Origin: Thermorudis peleae | GTDB lineage: Bacteria; Chloroflexota; Chloroflexia; Thermomicrobiales; Thermomicrobiaceae | Assembly (NCBI RefSeq): GCF_000744775.1 | Contig: NZ_JQMP01000004.1 | Span: 372,001 to 436,000 of the forward strand | Direction of reading: 5' to 3' | DNA length: 64,000 bases | In this document: positions 8,383-17,968 of the stretch, piece after piece | Numbering within the stretch: the stretch's first letter is position 1 | Layout: every line of letters starts with the position of its first letter | Position numbers and translations under genes: made by a program | Notes under the pieces: model-generated | Databases searched by the model: none | What the model was told of the DNA's origin: nothing | What the model saw: the letters and a program-made list of their open reading frames with translations, nothing else

Positions 8383-8685
8383 ATGAGTGAAGGACGCCAA
8401 CCACTGGACCCAACGCGTCGGCTTCTTCGCACCTTTGGGGTTGCCGTTTCAAACTTTGAGGAGCGCTCGGCAAAGCTCATTGAGCGCGCACGCGCAGCTG
8501 ACACAAGTACAGAGGAGCGGCTTGCCGCAGCAGCACGTCTATTGCGTGAAGCTGCCCTCCTCAATCGTCGACTGCGTGAAATTGCCGATCATGTCTGGGA
8601 ACTGCAGCACGCTGCCCTGACACAGATGAGCGACCTCCTGGTGCCAGCCAGTTCCGAGGAGGATGAGGAATCATCCGCTTATTGA
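8383..8685 (+). CDS. Small helical protein of unknown function
   Basis: A 100-residue protein, highly charged and rich in Ala, Arg, Glu and Leu, predicted to be almost entirely alpha-helical (residues 25-90), possibly a two-helix coiled coil, with an acidic tail ending SSEEDEESSAY. The ATG at 8383 follows AAGGTGAG; an upstream in-frame ATG at 8359 lacks a good ribosome site. There is no signal peptide or membrane segment. It stands alone between the lysine operon (divergent) and valS (same strand, 221 bp downstream). I do not recognise the family. Codon use resembles the neighbours, which supports a real gene. Confidence 0.6.
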   Translation: MSEGRQPLDPTRRLLRTFGVAVSNFEERSAKLIERARAADTSTEERLAAAARLLREAALLNRRLREIADHVWELQHAALTQMSDLLVPASSEEDEESSAY

Positions 8686-8710
8686 CCAACAAGCCATCAC
8701 CATGTAGGCT
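8682..8710 (+). promoter_or_regulatory. Weak candidate promoter for valS
   Basis: TTGACC (8682-8687), a 17-bp spacer and TAGGCT (8705-8710) would place the start of transcription near 8717 and give valS a leader of about 190 nt. The -10 box is poor. Confidence 0.3.
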
Positions 8711-8833
8711 TTGGATAGAGGGTAACGGAATGGCGCAGCGCGGTCAGAGACAGCCGACAGTACAAGATGGTGATCACGTAGCGGCTGGGCGAGCGGCGCC
8801 GCCATAGGGGTTTGCCTGTTGCGTAACTGACAC

Positions 8834-8873
8834 GCGGCGTCCGCTCCGACAGTCTAAGGCGGACGCCGCTTTT
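8834..8873 (+). terminator. Terminator-like hairpin in the valS leader
   Basis: A perfect 11-bp stem (GCGGCGTCCGC with GCGGACGCCGC) around a 14-base loop is followed at once by TTTT. It ends 34 bp before the valS start codon, downstream of any likely valS promoter, so it may be an attenuator. No T-box core (TGGNACC) was found upstream. Confidence 0.6.
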
Positions 8874-8906
8874 GTATTCGCGGAGAAAGTAAGGAGGCAG
8901 CTCGCA

Positions 8907-11591
8907 ATGGCACAGACAACACCGGCAGGCGATTTAGCCCCGGCATATCAGCCGCAAGAGGTCGAATCACACTGGTATGACTGGTGGGAATCCAAGGGCT
9001 ATTTCACCCCAACAATCGATCCACAGCGAAAGCCATTTGTGATCATCATGCCTCCTCCGAACGTGACTGGAGAGCTTCACATGGGACATGCCCTCTTCGT
9101 CGCTGTTGAAGACCTGCTTATTCGCTGGCGACGGATGCAGGGCTATCCCACGCTTTGGCTCCCCGGCGCTGACCATGCTGGGATAGCCGGGCAATGGGTT
9201 GTAGAGCGTGAGTTGCTGAAGGAAGGGTTAACACGCCACGACCTCGGCCGCGAGAAGTTTTTGGAGCGTGTTTGGGACTGGATGAACCGCTATCGCGGCA
9301 GGATTCGTGAGCAACTGCGTATTCTTGGCGCATCCTGTGATTGGACTCGCTTCCGTTTCACGATGGATCCAGGACCTTCACGCGCAGTCCGTACAGCATT
9401 TAAACGGCTGTACGACAAGGGCCTCATTTACCGCGGTGAGCGCCTCATCAACTGGTGTCCGCGCTGTATGACGGCCCTGTCCGATCTCGAAGTCGAACAC
9501 GAAGAGACCGATGGCCAACTTTACTACCTGCGCTATCCGCTCGAGGACGGCAGTGGGGCATTAGTGGTGGCAACGACACGTCCTGAGACGATGCTCGGCG
9601 ACACGGGTGTTGCCGTGCACCCTGATGATCCGCGCTATCACGATGTCATCGGCAAGACTGCCGTGCTGCCCATCCTTGGTCGACGACTCCGGATTGTTGC
9701 CGATGCTGCAGTTGACCCTGAATTTGGCACTGGCGCAGTGAAAGTGACGCCAGCTCACGATTTCACAGACTTTGAGATTGGTCAGCGGCATGGCCTCCCG
9801 GCTGTCAACATCTTGAATGAGGATGGAACGCTGAACGCTGAAGCGGGCCCGTTTGCTGGCCTAACCATTGCCGAGGCACGCCAGCACGTCGTTGCCCGAC
9901 TTGAGCAAGAAGGGGCACTGGTGAAAGTTGAGCCACACCGTTATTCGCTGGGCCATTGCCAGCGGTGTGGCGCTGTTGTTGAACCATTGATCAGCAAGCA
10001 GTGGTTCGTCAAGATGGCACCACTCGCTGGGCCAGCAATCGAGGTTGCCAAGAATGGCACAGTGCGCTTCATTCCCGAACGCTTCGTGAACGTGTACCTG
10101 CACTGGCTGGAGAACGTCCGAGATTGGTGCATCTCCCGGCAACTCTGGTGGGGGCATCGGATTCCAGTCTGGTACTGCAGCGACTGCGGCCAAGTGTCAG
10201 TGACCGACCAAGAGACACTTGAACGCTGCCAGCACTGCGGGAGCACGCAGATTGAGCAAGATCCTGACGTGCTCGATACCTGGTTCAGCTCTGGTCTTTG
10301 GCCCTTCAGCACGCTTGGCTGGCCAGATGACACGGAAGATCTCCGATACTTTTACCCCAGCTCAGTCATGGAAACCGGCTATGACATCCTCTTCTTCTGG
10401 GTCGCTCGGATGATTTTCCTTGGTCTTGAGTTTATGGGTACGCCACCGTTTCATACGGTGTACCTCCATGGGACGGTGCGTGATGAGCGCGGCGAGCGCA
10501 TGAGCAAGACCAAGGGCAACGTGATCGACCCAACCGAGATCACGGCACAGTATGGCAGCGACGCACTGCGCTTCACCCTCCTCACCATGGCCGGCCCTGG
10601 GTCAGACATGAAGCTAAGCGTGCAGCGAGTTGAAGCAAGCCGCAACTTCGGGAACAAGATCTGGAATGCGACCCGCTTCGTCTTGCGTGCACTGAATAAC
10701 GCGCCGCTTGAGGTCGACGCTGATGGGAATCCCACACCACCCGCGCATGAAGCGGCAAGCCTTGCCGACCGCTGGATGCTCAGTCGATTGCAGCGAACCA
10801 TTGAAACCATCACGGACCAGCTTGAACGCTACCAGTTCCACGAAGCTGGACACCACCTCCACGAGTTCATCTGGTCAGAGTTCTGCGACTGGTACATTGA
10901 GGCATCGAAAGTGGCGCTCAACCAAGGTGGAGCTTCGGCCCAAGCGGCACGCCAAACGTTAGCGGTCGTCCTTGAGCGCACACTCCGGCTTCTCCATCCG
11001 TTTATGCCTTTCCTCACCGAAGAACTCTGGCAGCGCCTCCCCCATGCCGGGGAGAGTATCATGGTCGCCCCATGGCCGACGCCTGATGCACAGTGGATCG
11101 ATGACGAAGCAGAAGGCGAATTTGGGTTCCTTATTGATGTCATTCGCGCGATCCGCAACGCGCGTGCCGAAGCGGGTGTTGAGCCAGCGCGCTGGATTCA
11201 AGCAATGATCTATCCTGGTAGCCATGGTCACGCCTTCAAGACAGCGGAACCTGTACTCCGCTTTCTTGCTCGGCTTGCTGATGATGGCATCCAGTATCTC
11301 GATGCCCTTCCGGAGAATCCCGAGCATGTCATAACGCTGGTCGTCGACGATGCCGTGGTCTATCTTCCACTTCGCGGGATGGTTGACCTTGCTGCTGAAC
11401 GTGCGCGCCTTGATCGCGAGATTGCGGAAGTGCAAGCTGAAATCGAGCGCGCGCGGCAACTGCTTGCCAACGACCAGTTTGTCCAGCGAGCGCCAGCCCA
11501 TGTCGTTGAGCGACAGCGCGCCAAACTCGCCGATGCGGAAGAACGCCTCGCACTCTTGCTCTCCCAACGGGCTGCGCTTCAAGAGAAATGA
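8907..11591 (+). CDS. valS: Valine--tRNA ligase
   Basis: An 894-residue class Ia aminoacyl-tRNA synthetase that charges tRNA-Val in the cytosol. The HIGH-type signature is ELHMGHAL (residues 56-63) and the KMSKS-type signature is RMSKTKGNV (about residue 532). The editing domain lies between them with a TTRPETMLGDTG motif. Two CxxC pairs (HCQRCG, then WYCSDCG with CQHCG) suggest bound zinc, as in some thermophilic ValRS. The last 70 residues form the coiled-coil tRNA-binding arm typical of the family. The ATG follows AAGGAGG. The leader carries a terminator-like hairpin. Confidence 0.97.
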   Translation: MAQTTPAGDLAPAYQPQEVESHWYDWWESKGYFTPTIDPQRKPFVIIMPPPNVTGELHMGHALFVAVEDLLIRWRRMQGYPTLWLPGADHAGIAGQWVVERELLKEGLTRHDLGREKFLERVWDWMNRYRGRIREQLRILGASCDWTRFRFTMDPGPSRAVRTAFKRLYDKGLIYRGERLINWCPRCMTALSDLEVEHEETDGQLYYLRYPLEDGSGALVVATTRPETMLGDTGVAVHPDDPRYHDVIGKTAVLPILGRRLRIVADAAVDPEFGTGAVKVTPAHDFTDFEIGQRHGLPAVNILNEDGTLNAEAGPFAGLTIAEARQHVVARLEQEGALVKVEPHRYSLGHCQRCGAVVEPLISKQWFVKMAPLAGPAIEVAKNGTVRFIPERFVNVYLHWLENVRDWCISRQLWWGHRIPVWYCSDCGQVSVTDQETLERCQHCGSTQIEQDPDVLDTWFSSGLWPFSTLGWPDDTEDLRYFYPSSVMETGYDILFFWVARMIFLGLEFMGTPPFHTVYLHGTVRDERGERMSKTKGNVIDPTEITAQYGSDALRFTLLTMAGPGSDMKLSVQRVEASRNFGNKIWNATRFVLRALNNAPLEVDADGNPTPPAHEAASLADRWMLSRLQRTIETITDQLERYQFHEAGHHLHEFIWSEFCDWYIEASKVALNQGGASAQAARQTLAVVLERTLRLLHPFMPFLTEELWQRLPHAGESIMVAPWPTPDAQWIDDEAEGEFGFLIDVIRAIRNARAEAGVEPARWIQAMIYPGSHGHAFKTAEPVLRFLARLADDGIQYLDALPENPEHVITLVVDDAVVYLPLRGMVDLAAERARLDREIAEVQAEIERARQLLANDQFVQRAPAHVVERQRAKLADAEERLALLLSQRAALQEK

Positions 11592-11914
11592 AGGGGGTCA
11601 CACTACGGCACAGAGCCATATCCACGTTATCCGTTGTTACTTGATAACAGGACAAATCACGGCAGAACGTGATGGTTTGACAGAAGCAGCACACCCGGCG
11701 TGGGCGCCTATTTCCTCCGGAGCAGCAGTATGAGGACTTGGAAGGCAGGAGGGAGGTGGGATGCTATCGGATCTGAGTTAAAACGACGATGACCTATTTT
11801 TGAACTTTATCCCGTGCCCCGCTACGTCGGGCGTGGCATGCTCAGTAATCATTGATCATGAACCCAAGCGGCAACGATCGCAGCACTAGCCAACAACCGC
11901 CTGGTTGCTCCGGC
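11592..11914. other. Convergent intergenic region
   Basis: 323 bp between the ends of valS and the propeller gene. I see no gene here and no clear intrinsic terminator; a GCCCCGC..GTCGGGCGTGGC stretch near 11818-11838 could fold weakly. Confidence 0.4.
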
Positions 11915-13837
11915 TTAGCTGCCAGCATGCTCAGGGACAAGCAGGCGTCCCCAGACTCGGCCATATGCATCTACCGCAAATGCGAGCAGTCCAGACAAGT
12001 TGTGCGCGAGTGCCAAGCCGAGAATCGGCGCGTCCTCTAATCCCTCACTCCACGCGGTTAACGCGTCGTCTTCGCCACGTACGATAAAGACAGCAGGGCC
12101 AGCGGCGAGGAGCAACCGACACCAGGGGAAAGCTGTGGGAGGACGTGCGACGGCCGTCAGTGGGGATGGGGTGAGAGAAGGAAGGGCGCTCCACACCGGC
12201 TCTGAACCTCCTGTATCCCACCGGCCTCGCCAAAGCGTATCGTCCAATCCTACCCAGATTTCCTCCCACTGCGTCAGGTCATCGGAGAGGGCAAGGTGGG
12301 ACGTTGGAGGATCAGGCTGTCGAAGCCAAGCTAGCCAAGACCGCCCACCATCAACTGAAGCGCGAAGCGTTATATCCAGTTGTCCTTGAGCATCAAATGT
12401 CGATGTCAGCGCAAGGAGAACGATCTGGCCAGAGTCACGCCGGGTGACGGCAATTGCCCGCACGATGTTTCCTTCGCCAAACTGGCCCGTTTGCCAGTCT
12501 TTTCCACCATCTGTCGAATACCACCACGTGCCATCGCGCATTGCTGCGAAAATGACATCACCGTCAGCACGAGCATTTGCCGTCACAGCGAGTAAGCGCG
12601 CTGGAGCTAACGACGGTGTCAGGAGATCCCATGTTATTCCACCATCACCACTTCGCCAGAGTCCATCGCTCGCTTGGAGATAAAGGCGCGACGTTGAGCG
12701 CACATGAATAAGATGAAAGAACAGTCGTGAGACGCCATTCAGCTGCGTGCTCCAGACTCCCTGCGGGAGGTCACCGCACAACACACCGTGCTCAAGCCAA
12801 GCCGTAACCACCCGAATCTGATGCTTGTGTTCCACCACTGCAGCAAGGCCGGAAGGCACCGCTGCCATAAGCGGCACAGGCCACGGTCGCCATTCATGAG
12901 TCGATGGATTCCATGACCAGACCCCGGAACGAAGACATCCAGCAAGCAGTTGCTCGTCAGTAGCATTCGGCGCGAAGGAAGCAAACGACAAGCTGAGTAC
13001 GGGAGACGGCAACGATCCCAAATCATGCCACTTGCGCCCGCCGTCAGGAGACCAGAGAACGTGTTGATCCACCGCGACGGCAAGATGTTGCCCATGAGCA
13101 TTGACGGCAACCGCGGTGACGCCTTCGGCCTGCTCGAGCGGAAGCCGACGCCAATGCTCGCCCGCATCATCCGATGTGAACACGCCATAGTTGTCAACAC
13201 TGACGAAGAGGCGCCGGTCTTCAGCAAAGCGCGGCGAGACTACAATAGAGGTAATGACAGGATCAGCCACGGGAAAATGGAGTGGGCGCCAGCTTGCACC
13301 ACCATTACGCGTCCCAAAGAGACCGCTTTCTGTCGCGACGAATCCGAGCCGATCATAGGCAAATGTCGGCGAAAGTGCCAATGCCAAGACGGAAAGATCG
13401 GGAAGCCCCACATTGCGGCTTTTCCACGTCGTGCCGCCATCATCTGAACAGAAAATTCCATCACGTTCGGTACCAATAAAAATCGCAGGCTGCTCTCCAT
13501 CCTCAGCAACGGCAAGAGCAGTAACACGGCTTCCTACCAAGACCGGTTCCCACGGCTGATGTTCACCCCGTAGCCGAAATAGCCCATGCGGTGTTCCGGC
13601 AAACCACAGACAACTGCCATCCTGAGTAGGAACATAGGCAAGCGTCTCAACCAGAAGTGGTACTGTTGTGCCGAGCCATCGCCAACCAAACGATGGAGGT
13701 TCCGCAATGGCCACACCAGACGGTGTTCCAGCAACGAGGATGCTTTTCCCGTTATCGCAGACACTGAGGAGCGTTAAGACAGTAGCCCCTTCTACCTGAG
13801 CGAGCAGCGACCAACGCGTCTGGGTAAGTGGAAACAC
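11915..13837 (-). CDS. Asp-box (BNR) beta-propeller protein
   Basis: A 640-residue protein built of repeated beta-propeller blades. At least seven Asp-box turns are visible: SDDGGTTW, TRNGGASW, SDDAGEHW, SPDGGRKW, SGDGGITW, STDGGKDW and SVDGGRSW. This is the pattern of BNR/sialidase-like and Ycf48-like propellers, which bind ligands or scaffold protein complexes rather than share one reaction. No signal peptide is seen, so a cytosolic location is likely. The GTG start has GGAG six bases upstream. It is last in a row of five same-strand genes and lies 21 bp after the chaperonin-like gene, which suggests a joint function or co-expression. The sialidase Arg triad is not recognisable, so I do not call it an enzyme. 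Confidence 0.75.
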   Translation of the reverse strand: MFPLTQTRWSLLAQVEGATVLTLLSVCDNGKSILVAGTPSGVAIAEPPSFGWRWLGTTVPLLVETLAYVPTQDGSCLWFAGTPHGLFRLRGEHQPWEPVLVGSRVTALAVAEDGEQPAIFIGTERDGIFCSDDGGTTWKSRNVGLPDLSVLALALSPTFAYDRLGFVATESGLFGTRNGGASWRPLHFPVADPVITSIVVSPRFAEDRRLFVSVDNYGVFTSDDAGEHWRRLPLEQAEGVTAVAVNAHGQHLAVAVDQHVLWSPDGGRKWHDLGSLPSPVLSLSFASFAPNATDEQLLAGCLRSGVWSWNPSTHEWRPWPVPLMAAVPSGLAAVVEHKHQIRVVTAWLEHGVLCGDLPQGVWSTQLNGVSRLFFHLIHVRSTSRLYLQASDGLWRSGDGGITWDLLTPSLAPARLLAVTANARADGDVIFAAMRDGTWWYSTDGGKDWQTGQFGEGNIVRAIAVTRRDSGQIVLLALTSTFDAQGQLDITLRASVDGGRSWLAWLRQPDPPTSHLALSDDLTQWEEIWVGLDDTLWRGRWDTGGSEPVWSALPSLTPSPLTAVARPPTAFPWCRLLLAAGPAVFIVRGEDDALTAWSEGLEDAPILGLALAHNLSGLLAFAVDAYGRVWGRLLVPEHAGS

Positions 13838-13858
13838 AACGTGCTCCGATCGCCTTGG

Positions 13859-15547
13859 TTATGGGTGAGCTGCTACCGCCGGCCAGGTGCGGTGAATCAA
13901 TGCTCCAGTCGAAAGAACCATGCGAACTATACTCACCGCCGTCTCAATCGCCGTGTCAATGACCTGGACGGGATCAAGTAGCCCTTCCAGCCAGGGATCA
14001 ACCCACGACTGACGCAGGACATCAAAGGCCGCCGTTGGACAGCGATCAGCCTCCGCAAGCACTCTGCCCGGCTCAATGCCAGCATTGGTCAGGATAACCC
14101 GGATCGGTTCCGTAAGCGCTGTACCGAACGCGTTGCGTATTGCAACCTCGCAGGGGTCAGCTCGCATTGGCAGAGCACGAAGCTCACGAGCAATCCCAAG
14201 CAAGGTTGCGCCACCACCTGGAACAAGACCGCCGCTTAACGCGGCCTGCGCTGTCTTAACGGCCGATTCAGCAACCAGCCGCCGCGCCTCACGTTCCCGA
14301 GGTACGGCACCTCCAACCTGAAGACGAGCCGTTACCCCGGTTAAGCGTGCAATCCGCTCCTGTGCTTTCGTCCGGAGATACGCATCGTCTGCTCTGGCTA
14401 GGGCCGCACGCGCGGCGCGCAACCGGGCTCGCACTCGTTCCCGATCAAGGTGGCCGCCAAGAATACCGAAATGCCGCAGTGTTGCCCACACATGCCGCGC
14501 TCTGCCAAGCACTGCTATCGAGGAAGCTGACAACGACTCCCCTCCGTTGCAGTGCACCACGAACCCGCCCGTTAACGCCGCCAGATCTTCCAAGATTTCC
14601 TGCTGCTGCCACCCAACTGAGGGTGCCTGCAGCGCGACAATCTGCTCAAAGACACCGCGCTCACCGTTGCGTACCAAAAGCGCAAGCGCATCATGGCGTA
14701 TCTCTCCAGCAATGATCACGAGGCGACGAATATTTGATGCAAGACAACGCTCGAGAAACGGAAGGAGTTCAACACCCTTCGTCACCGCGCCATCGAGCAG
14801 CAAGATCCGTGGCTCATGCACGCGGCAACATCCATCAGGAGCCTGAAGCCATATCGGTGAGAGGACACCACTATCCCATACAATGCCCTCTTCATAGACA
14901 CAGGTAGGATCGGCGCTCACTCCCTCCTCGAGCAAGACAACACCTTCGGGACCAACTGCATCAACTGCCTCACTGAGAAGGCGAGCAAGGACAGGATCAT
15001 AGACAGCACGCTGGATTACCGCGTGGAGTTGATCGAACGATATATCGGTTTTTGCATGCTCCAACAAATTCGCCCGGACACAATGCCAAACCTGCTCAAG
15101 CACACGCTCAAGCTGAGAAATACTCCATCCAGCTTCCGCAACACGAAGCACTTCCCGCAACAGCGCAGCGCTTAATACGGCTGTTGTCGCACAACCATCG
15201 CCCACACGCTCATAGACGCGCCAGACTGCATGGCGCAGGAGCATGGCCCCAGCATTCTCGAACGGATCGGGCAACTCAATCACGCGGCGTGCGATCGTCG
15301 CCGCATGGTCAAGGATTTCCGGGGAACCATTCCCAACAATTGGACGGATCAATACCGAACGCGGCAACGGGCCAAGGGTTGGACGGAGCAACGAAGTCAT
15401 GATCGTTGCTCCGCGCAACAAGGCGCGCCAAGCAGCGTGATCATACCGAATAGGAGCACCCTGACCCCGAATGCGCCCAGTCATCGAGCAAGAAAGCACA
15501 CGATACGTGCCGCTCTCTGGTTGCCTTTCCCTATTACCCTTAGGCAC
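13859..15547 (-). CDS. Divergent chaperonin-60 (GroEL-like) protein
   Basis: About 562 residues, colinear with GroEL but strongly diverged. Recognisable parts are TLGPLPRSV (residues 57-65; GroEL has TLGPKGRNV), GDGCATTAVL (116-125; GroEL GDGTTTATVL) and GGLVPGGGATLL, which opens the second equatorial half. By hand alignment the position of the catalytic Asp398 of GroEL is a Ser (AESAVKTAQAAL segment), and the Lys-Gly of the nucleotide loop is Leu-Pro. The GroEL C-terminal Gly-Gly-Met repeats are absent. It is therefore unlikely to be the housekeeping chaperonin. The GTG start overlaps the upstream lipoprotein gene by 8 bp; an ATG at 15484 is an alternative. The propeller gene follows 21 bp later. 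Confidence 0.75.
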   Translation of the reverse strand: MPKGNRERQPESGTYRVLSCSMTGRIRGQGAPIRYDHAAWRALLRGATIMTSLLRPTLGPLPRSVLIRPIVGNGSPEILDHAATIARRVIELPDPFENAGAMLLRHAVWRVYERVGDGCATTAVLSAALLREVLRVAEAGWSISQLERVLEQVWHCVRANLLEHAKTDISFDQLHAVIQRAVYDPVLARLLSEAVDAVGPEGVVLLEEGVSADPTCVYEEGIVWDSGVLSPIWLQAPDGCCRVHEPRILLLDGAVTKGVELLPFLERCLASNIRRLVIIAGEIRHDALALLVRNGERGVFEQIVALQAPSVGWQQQEILEDLAALTGGFVVHCNGGESLSASSIAVLGRARHVWATLRHFGILGGHLDRERVRARLRAARAALARADDAYLRTKAQERIARLTGVTARLQVGGAVPREREARRLVAESAVKTAQAALSGGLVPGGGATLLGIARELRALPMRADPCEVAIRNAFGTALTEPIRVILTNAGIEPGRVLAEADRCPTAAFDVLRQSWVDPWLEGLLDPVQVIDTAIETAVSIVRMVLSTGALIHRTWPAVAAHP

Positions 15548-17003
15548 GGTTTTCAGGCTTGCTGTAGATTTCCTGGGCAGCCTTCACGAAGTTTGCGAGC
15601 GCATCAGCTGGCTTCAATTTCTTAACGACCAGATCTTGCATCATATCACCAATGACGAATTTGGTGGTTAACTCACCGAAAGCGCCGAGTGGGGCAGCAG
15701 CGTAGCCCATAATACGTCCTGTCTCGATAATCTTCTGATACTCTGAATAGAGGGGATTCTTTGTCCAAAGGTCAGCCTTAATCATATCTTTCCAACAAGG
15801 AATAAAGCGCCCATTGAGCTTATTGTTAATGTAATCGGCGTACCACGTTGGATCGAGAATTGAGAGCAACAAAATGCGAGCATTATCGCCGCCTTTGCCG
15901 TTCTTAAACAACGCCTCTGTCCACACATCGACCATACCGAATGAACCAGCTGGCCCAGCAGGCCAGTTGTAGAGGCGGGTCTTCTTGGCAAGGTCAGGCT
16001 TGTTCTGCAGCAGCCAATTATAGACACTAGTAGGATTAGCCGTTATGACAAGTTGCTCGCTTTGAAATCCCTGGTTATTTCCCCCGTCGTCCCAGTTTAC
16101 AGAACCAGGCGGAATGATCTTGTCATCAAGGTACATCGTTTGAATCAACGCGAGTGTATCGAGCCATGCTTTGTCATTCGCGGTTACCGCCAGCGTGCCA
16201 TCTTCATTCTGCAATTTCCCACCGAAAGTCCAAACCATACCGATGACATGGTTATTGGTATCGTTCGTTTTCCCAAGCGTCATGCCGTAGTAATAGAGCG
16301 GTGGCTTCGTTAAGGCTTTCCCTTGCGTACGCACTTCATCCCAGTTGGCCGGATATTTAAAGCCAGCTTGATCAAGCAGATCCTGCCTGGTATGGAATGG
16401 CCAGGCATTGACCGTGTAGGGTGCGGCCCACCAGCGCCCTTTGTAAACACACGTCTGCTCCACAGGCTGCCAGACCCCGCCGTTTTGTTGAATATACGGT
16501 TGTACGAGATCAGTTACATCAACAGTTTGCCCCTGAGCGCGCCAAAACTGCGTTTGGTAATCATAGAGCCGGTAAATGTCAGGTGGTGTGCCCGCCTGCA
16601 CGGCAGCATTGAAGCGGTTATAGCCCTGCGGGTTATTGGGGATCTCCTCGAACGTAACGGAGAAGCCTTTCTCTTGTGCCACCTGGGTGAACCGCTCCTT
16701 CAAGAGCGCAGTCGTTTGCGGCAGATAGTCGACCGTTTGCCAGATCACGACCTGCTGGCCGGCAACTGGCTTTAGCTGCGGGGTGCCAAGCGCTGCAGCA
16801 GTGGTGGTTGCTTGCGCGGATGGCGTCGCAGCGCCACTGGCCTTCGTTGCGGCAGCCGTTGGCGTGGAAGCAGCAGGAGCCTTCGTCGGTGTTACCGTCG
16901 GGGAACTCGCACCACCACCACACGCTGCAACCGCAACCGCCCCGGCACCAGTAGCCAACAAAGACAGAAACGCTCGACGAGAGAAACGTCGTTCCTCAAC
17001 CAT
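15540..17003 (-). CDS. ABC transporter substrate-binding lipoprotein (sugar type, family 1)
   Basis: A 487-residue extracellular solute-binding protein. The N-terminus has a Tat-like SRRAFLSLL motif, a hydrophobic stretch and a lipobox AVAACGGG, so it should be exported and lipid-anchored at Cys. A 40-residue Thr/Ala/Pro linker follows. The mature part has the family 1 fold signature: VVIWQTVDYLPQT strand, a NRFNAAVQAGTPPDI segment and many Trp residues suited to carbohydrate stacking. It lies 56 bp after the two permease genes, completing an importer of the MalEFG type. No ATPase gene accompanies it, so a shared MsmK/MalK-type ATPase must be encoded elsewhere. The sugar is unknown. Confidence 0.9.
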   Translation of the reverse strand: MVEERRFSRRAFLSLLATGAGAVAVAACGGGASSPTVTPTKAPAASTPTAAATKASGAATPSAQATTTAAALGTPQLKPVAGQQVVIWQTVDYLPQTTALLKERFTQVAQEKGFSVTFEEIPNNPQGYNRFNAAVQAGTPPDIYRLYDYQTQFWRAQGQTVDVTDLVQPYIQQNGGVWQPVEQTCVYKGRWWAAPYTVNAWPFHTRQDLLDQAGFKYPANWDEVRTQGKALTKPPLYYYGMTLGKTNDTNNHVIGMVWTFGGKLQNEDGTLAVTANDKAWLDTLALIQTMYLDDKIIPPGSVNWDDGGNNQGFQSEQLVITANPTSVYNWLLQNKPDLAKKTRLYNWPAGPAGSFGMVDVWTEALFKNGKGGDNARILLLSILDPTWYADYINNKLNGRFIPCWKDMIKADLWTKNPLYSEYQKIIETGRIMGYAAAPLGAFGELTTKFVIGDMMQDLVVKKLKPADALANFVKAAQEIYSKPENRA

Positions 17004-17059
17004 ACCCCCTCCTCACCTCGGCTACACCATTGCATCCTGCTCTACCAGTCGCGCTCCGG

Positions 17060-17968
17060 TTAATCTTTCACTGCACCGGCTGTCCACCCAGCAATCACCC
17101 ACCGTTGACCGAAAAGGTAGACGATCAATGGAGGAAGCGACATGATTGTCGCGGCAGCCATCATTTGCCCCCAGTAAAATTGGTCACCTATGACATACGC
17201 AGAGAGCCCCACAGGCGCCGTCATCACGTCCTCGCGTTGAAGCAGCACCAGGGCATACAGGAATTCATTCCAAGAGAGGGTAAATGCGAACACTGCCGCG
17301 ACAACAATCGCGGGTAGCGAAAGTGGAACGACAATCCGCCACAAGACGCGCCATCGGCTCGCGCCATCAATCAGCGCGGCCTCCTCAAGCTCGATTGGCA
17401 CGGAGCGAAAGTAGCCCATGAGCATCCACGTTGCGAACGGCAACGTAAACGTCAAATATGCCAGAATCAAACCCAACAAGTTATCGCGCAGCCCCAAACG
17501 ATTCATCATCATAAAGATCGGGATAAAAAGGATTGTTCCAGGAGCTAAGTAGGCATAAATCAACAACCGTGCAAACGCAGCGCGGCCAAAGAACTGGAGC
17601 CGTGTTAACGCGTAGCCGGCCATCGCGCCCAGCACGGTGGAAACCACTGTCGTAATGACAGCCACAACAAAGCTATTTCGCAGTTGTATCGCAAATGCGC
17701 TCGTGTTGCTAAAAATTTTGGCATAGTGTTTCAGCGTCAAGACATGTGGAAGAAGTGTGACATGCGAGCTATAGAGATCGACATCCGCACGGACTGAGGT
17801 CGCGAGTTGCCAGTAGACCGGGAACAGCGTCCAAAGACTCAGTACAACGAGAAGCGTATAGCCAAGGATCATATATCCCCGACCGCGGTAGGCAAGCCAC
17901 CTCCGTAAGGCCTGCACGCGTGATGGTTGGGCCGTCGTCCGCAACACTTCAACCCGTTCGGCCATCAC
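17060..17968 (-). CDS. ABC transporter permease (MalG-like)
   Basis: A 302-residue inner-membrane permease with six predicted helices. The conserved cytoplasmic EAA loop reads EEAALIDGASRWRVLWRIV, the contact site for the ATPase. The first helix begins after a basic 30-residue tail. It pairs with the MalF-like gene just upstream, overlapping its stop by 4 bases (ATGA), and the binding protein follows. Together they would import a carbohydrate, most likely an oligosaccharide or polyol; the sequence does not reveal which. Confidence 0.92.
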   Translation of the reverse strand: MMAERVEVLRTTAQPSRVQALRRWLAYRGRGYMILGYTLLVVLSLWTLFPVYWQLATSVRADVDLYSSHVTLLPHVLTLKHYAKIFSNTSAFAIQLRNSFVVAVITTVVSTVLGAMAGYALTRLQFFGRAAFARLLIYAYLAPGTILFIPIFMMMNRLGLRDNLLGLILAYLTFTLPFATWMLMGYFRSVPIELEEAALIDGASRWRVLWRIVVPLSLPAIVVAAVFAFTLSWNEFLYALVLLQREDVMTAPVGLSAYVIGDQFYWGQMMAAATIMSLPPLIVYLFGQRWVIAGWTAGAVKD

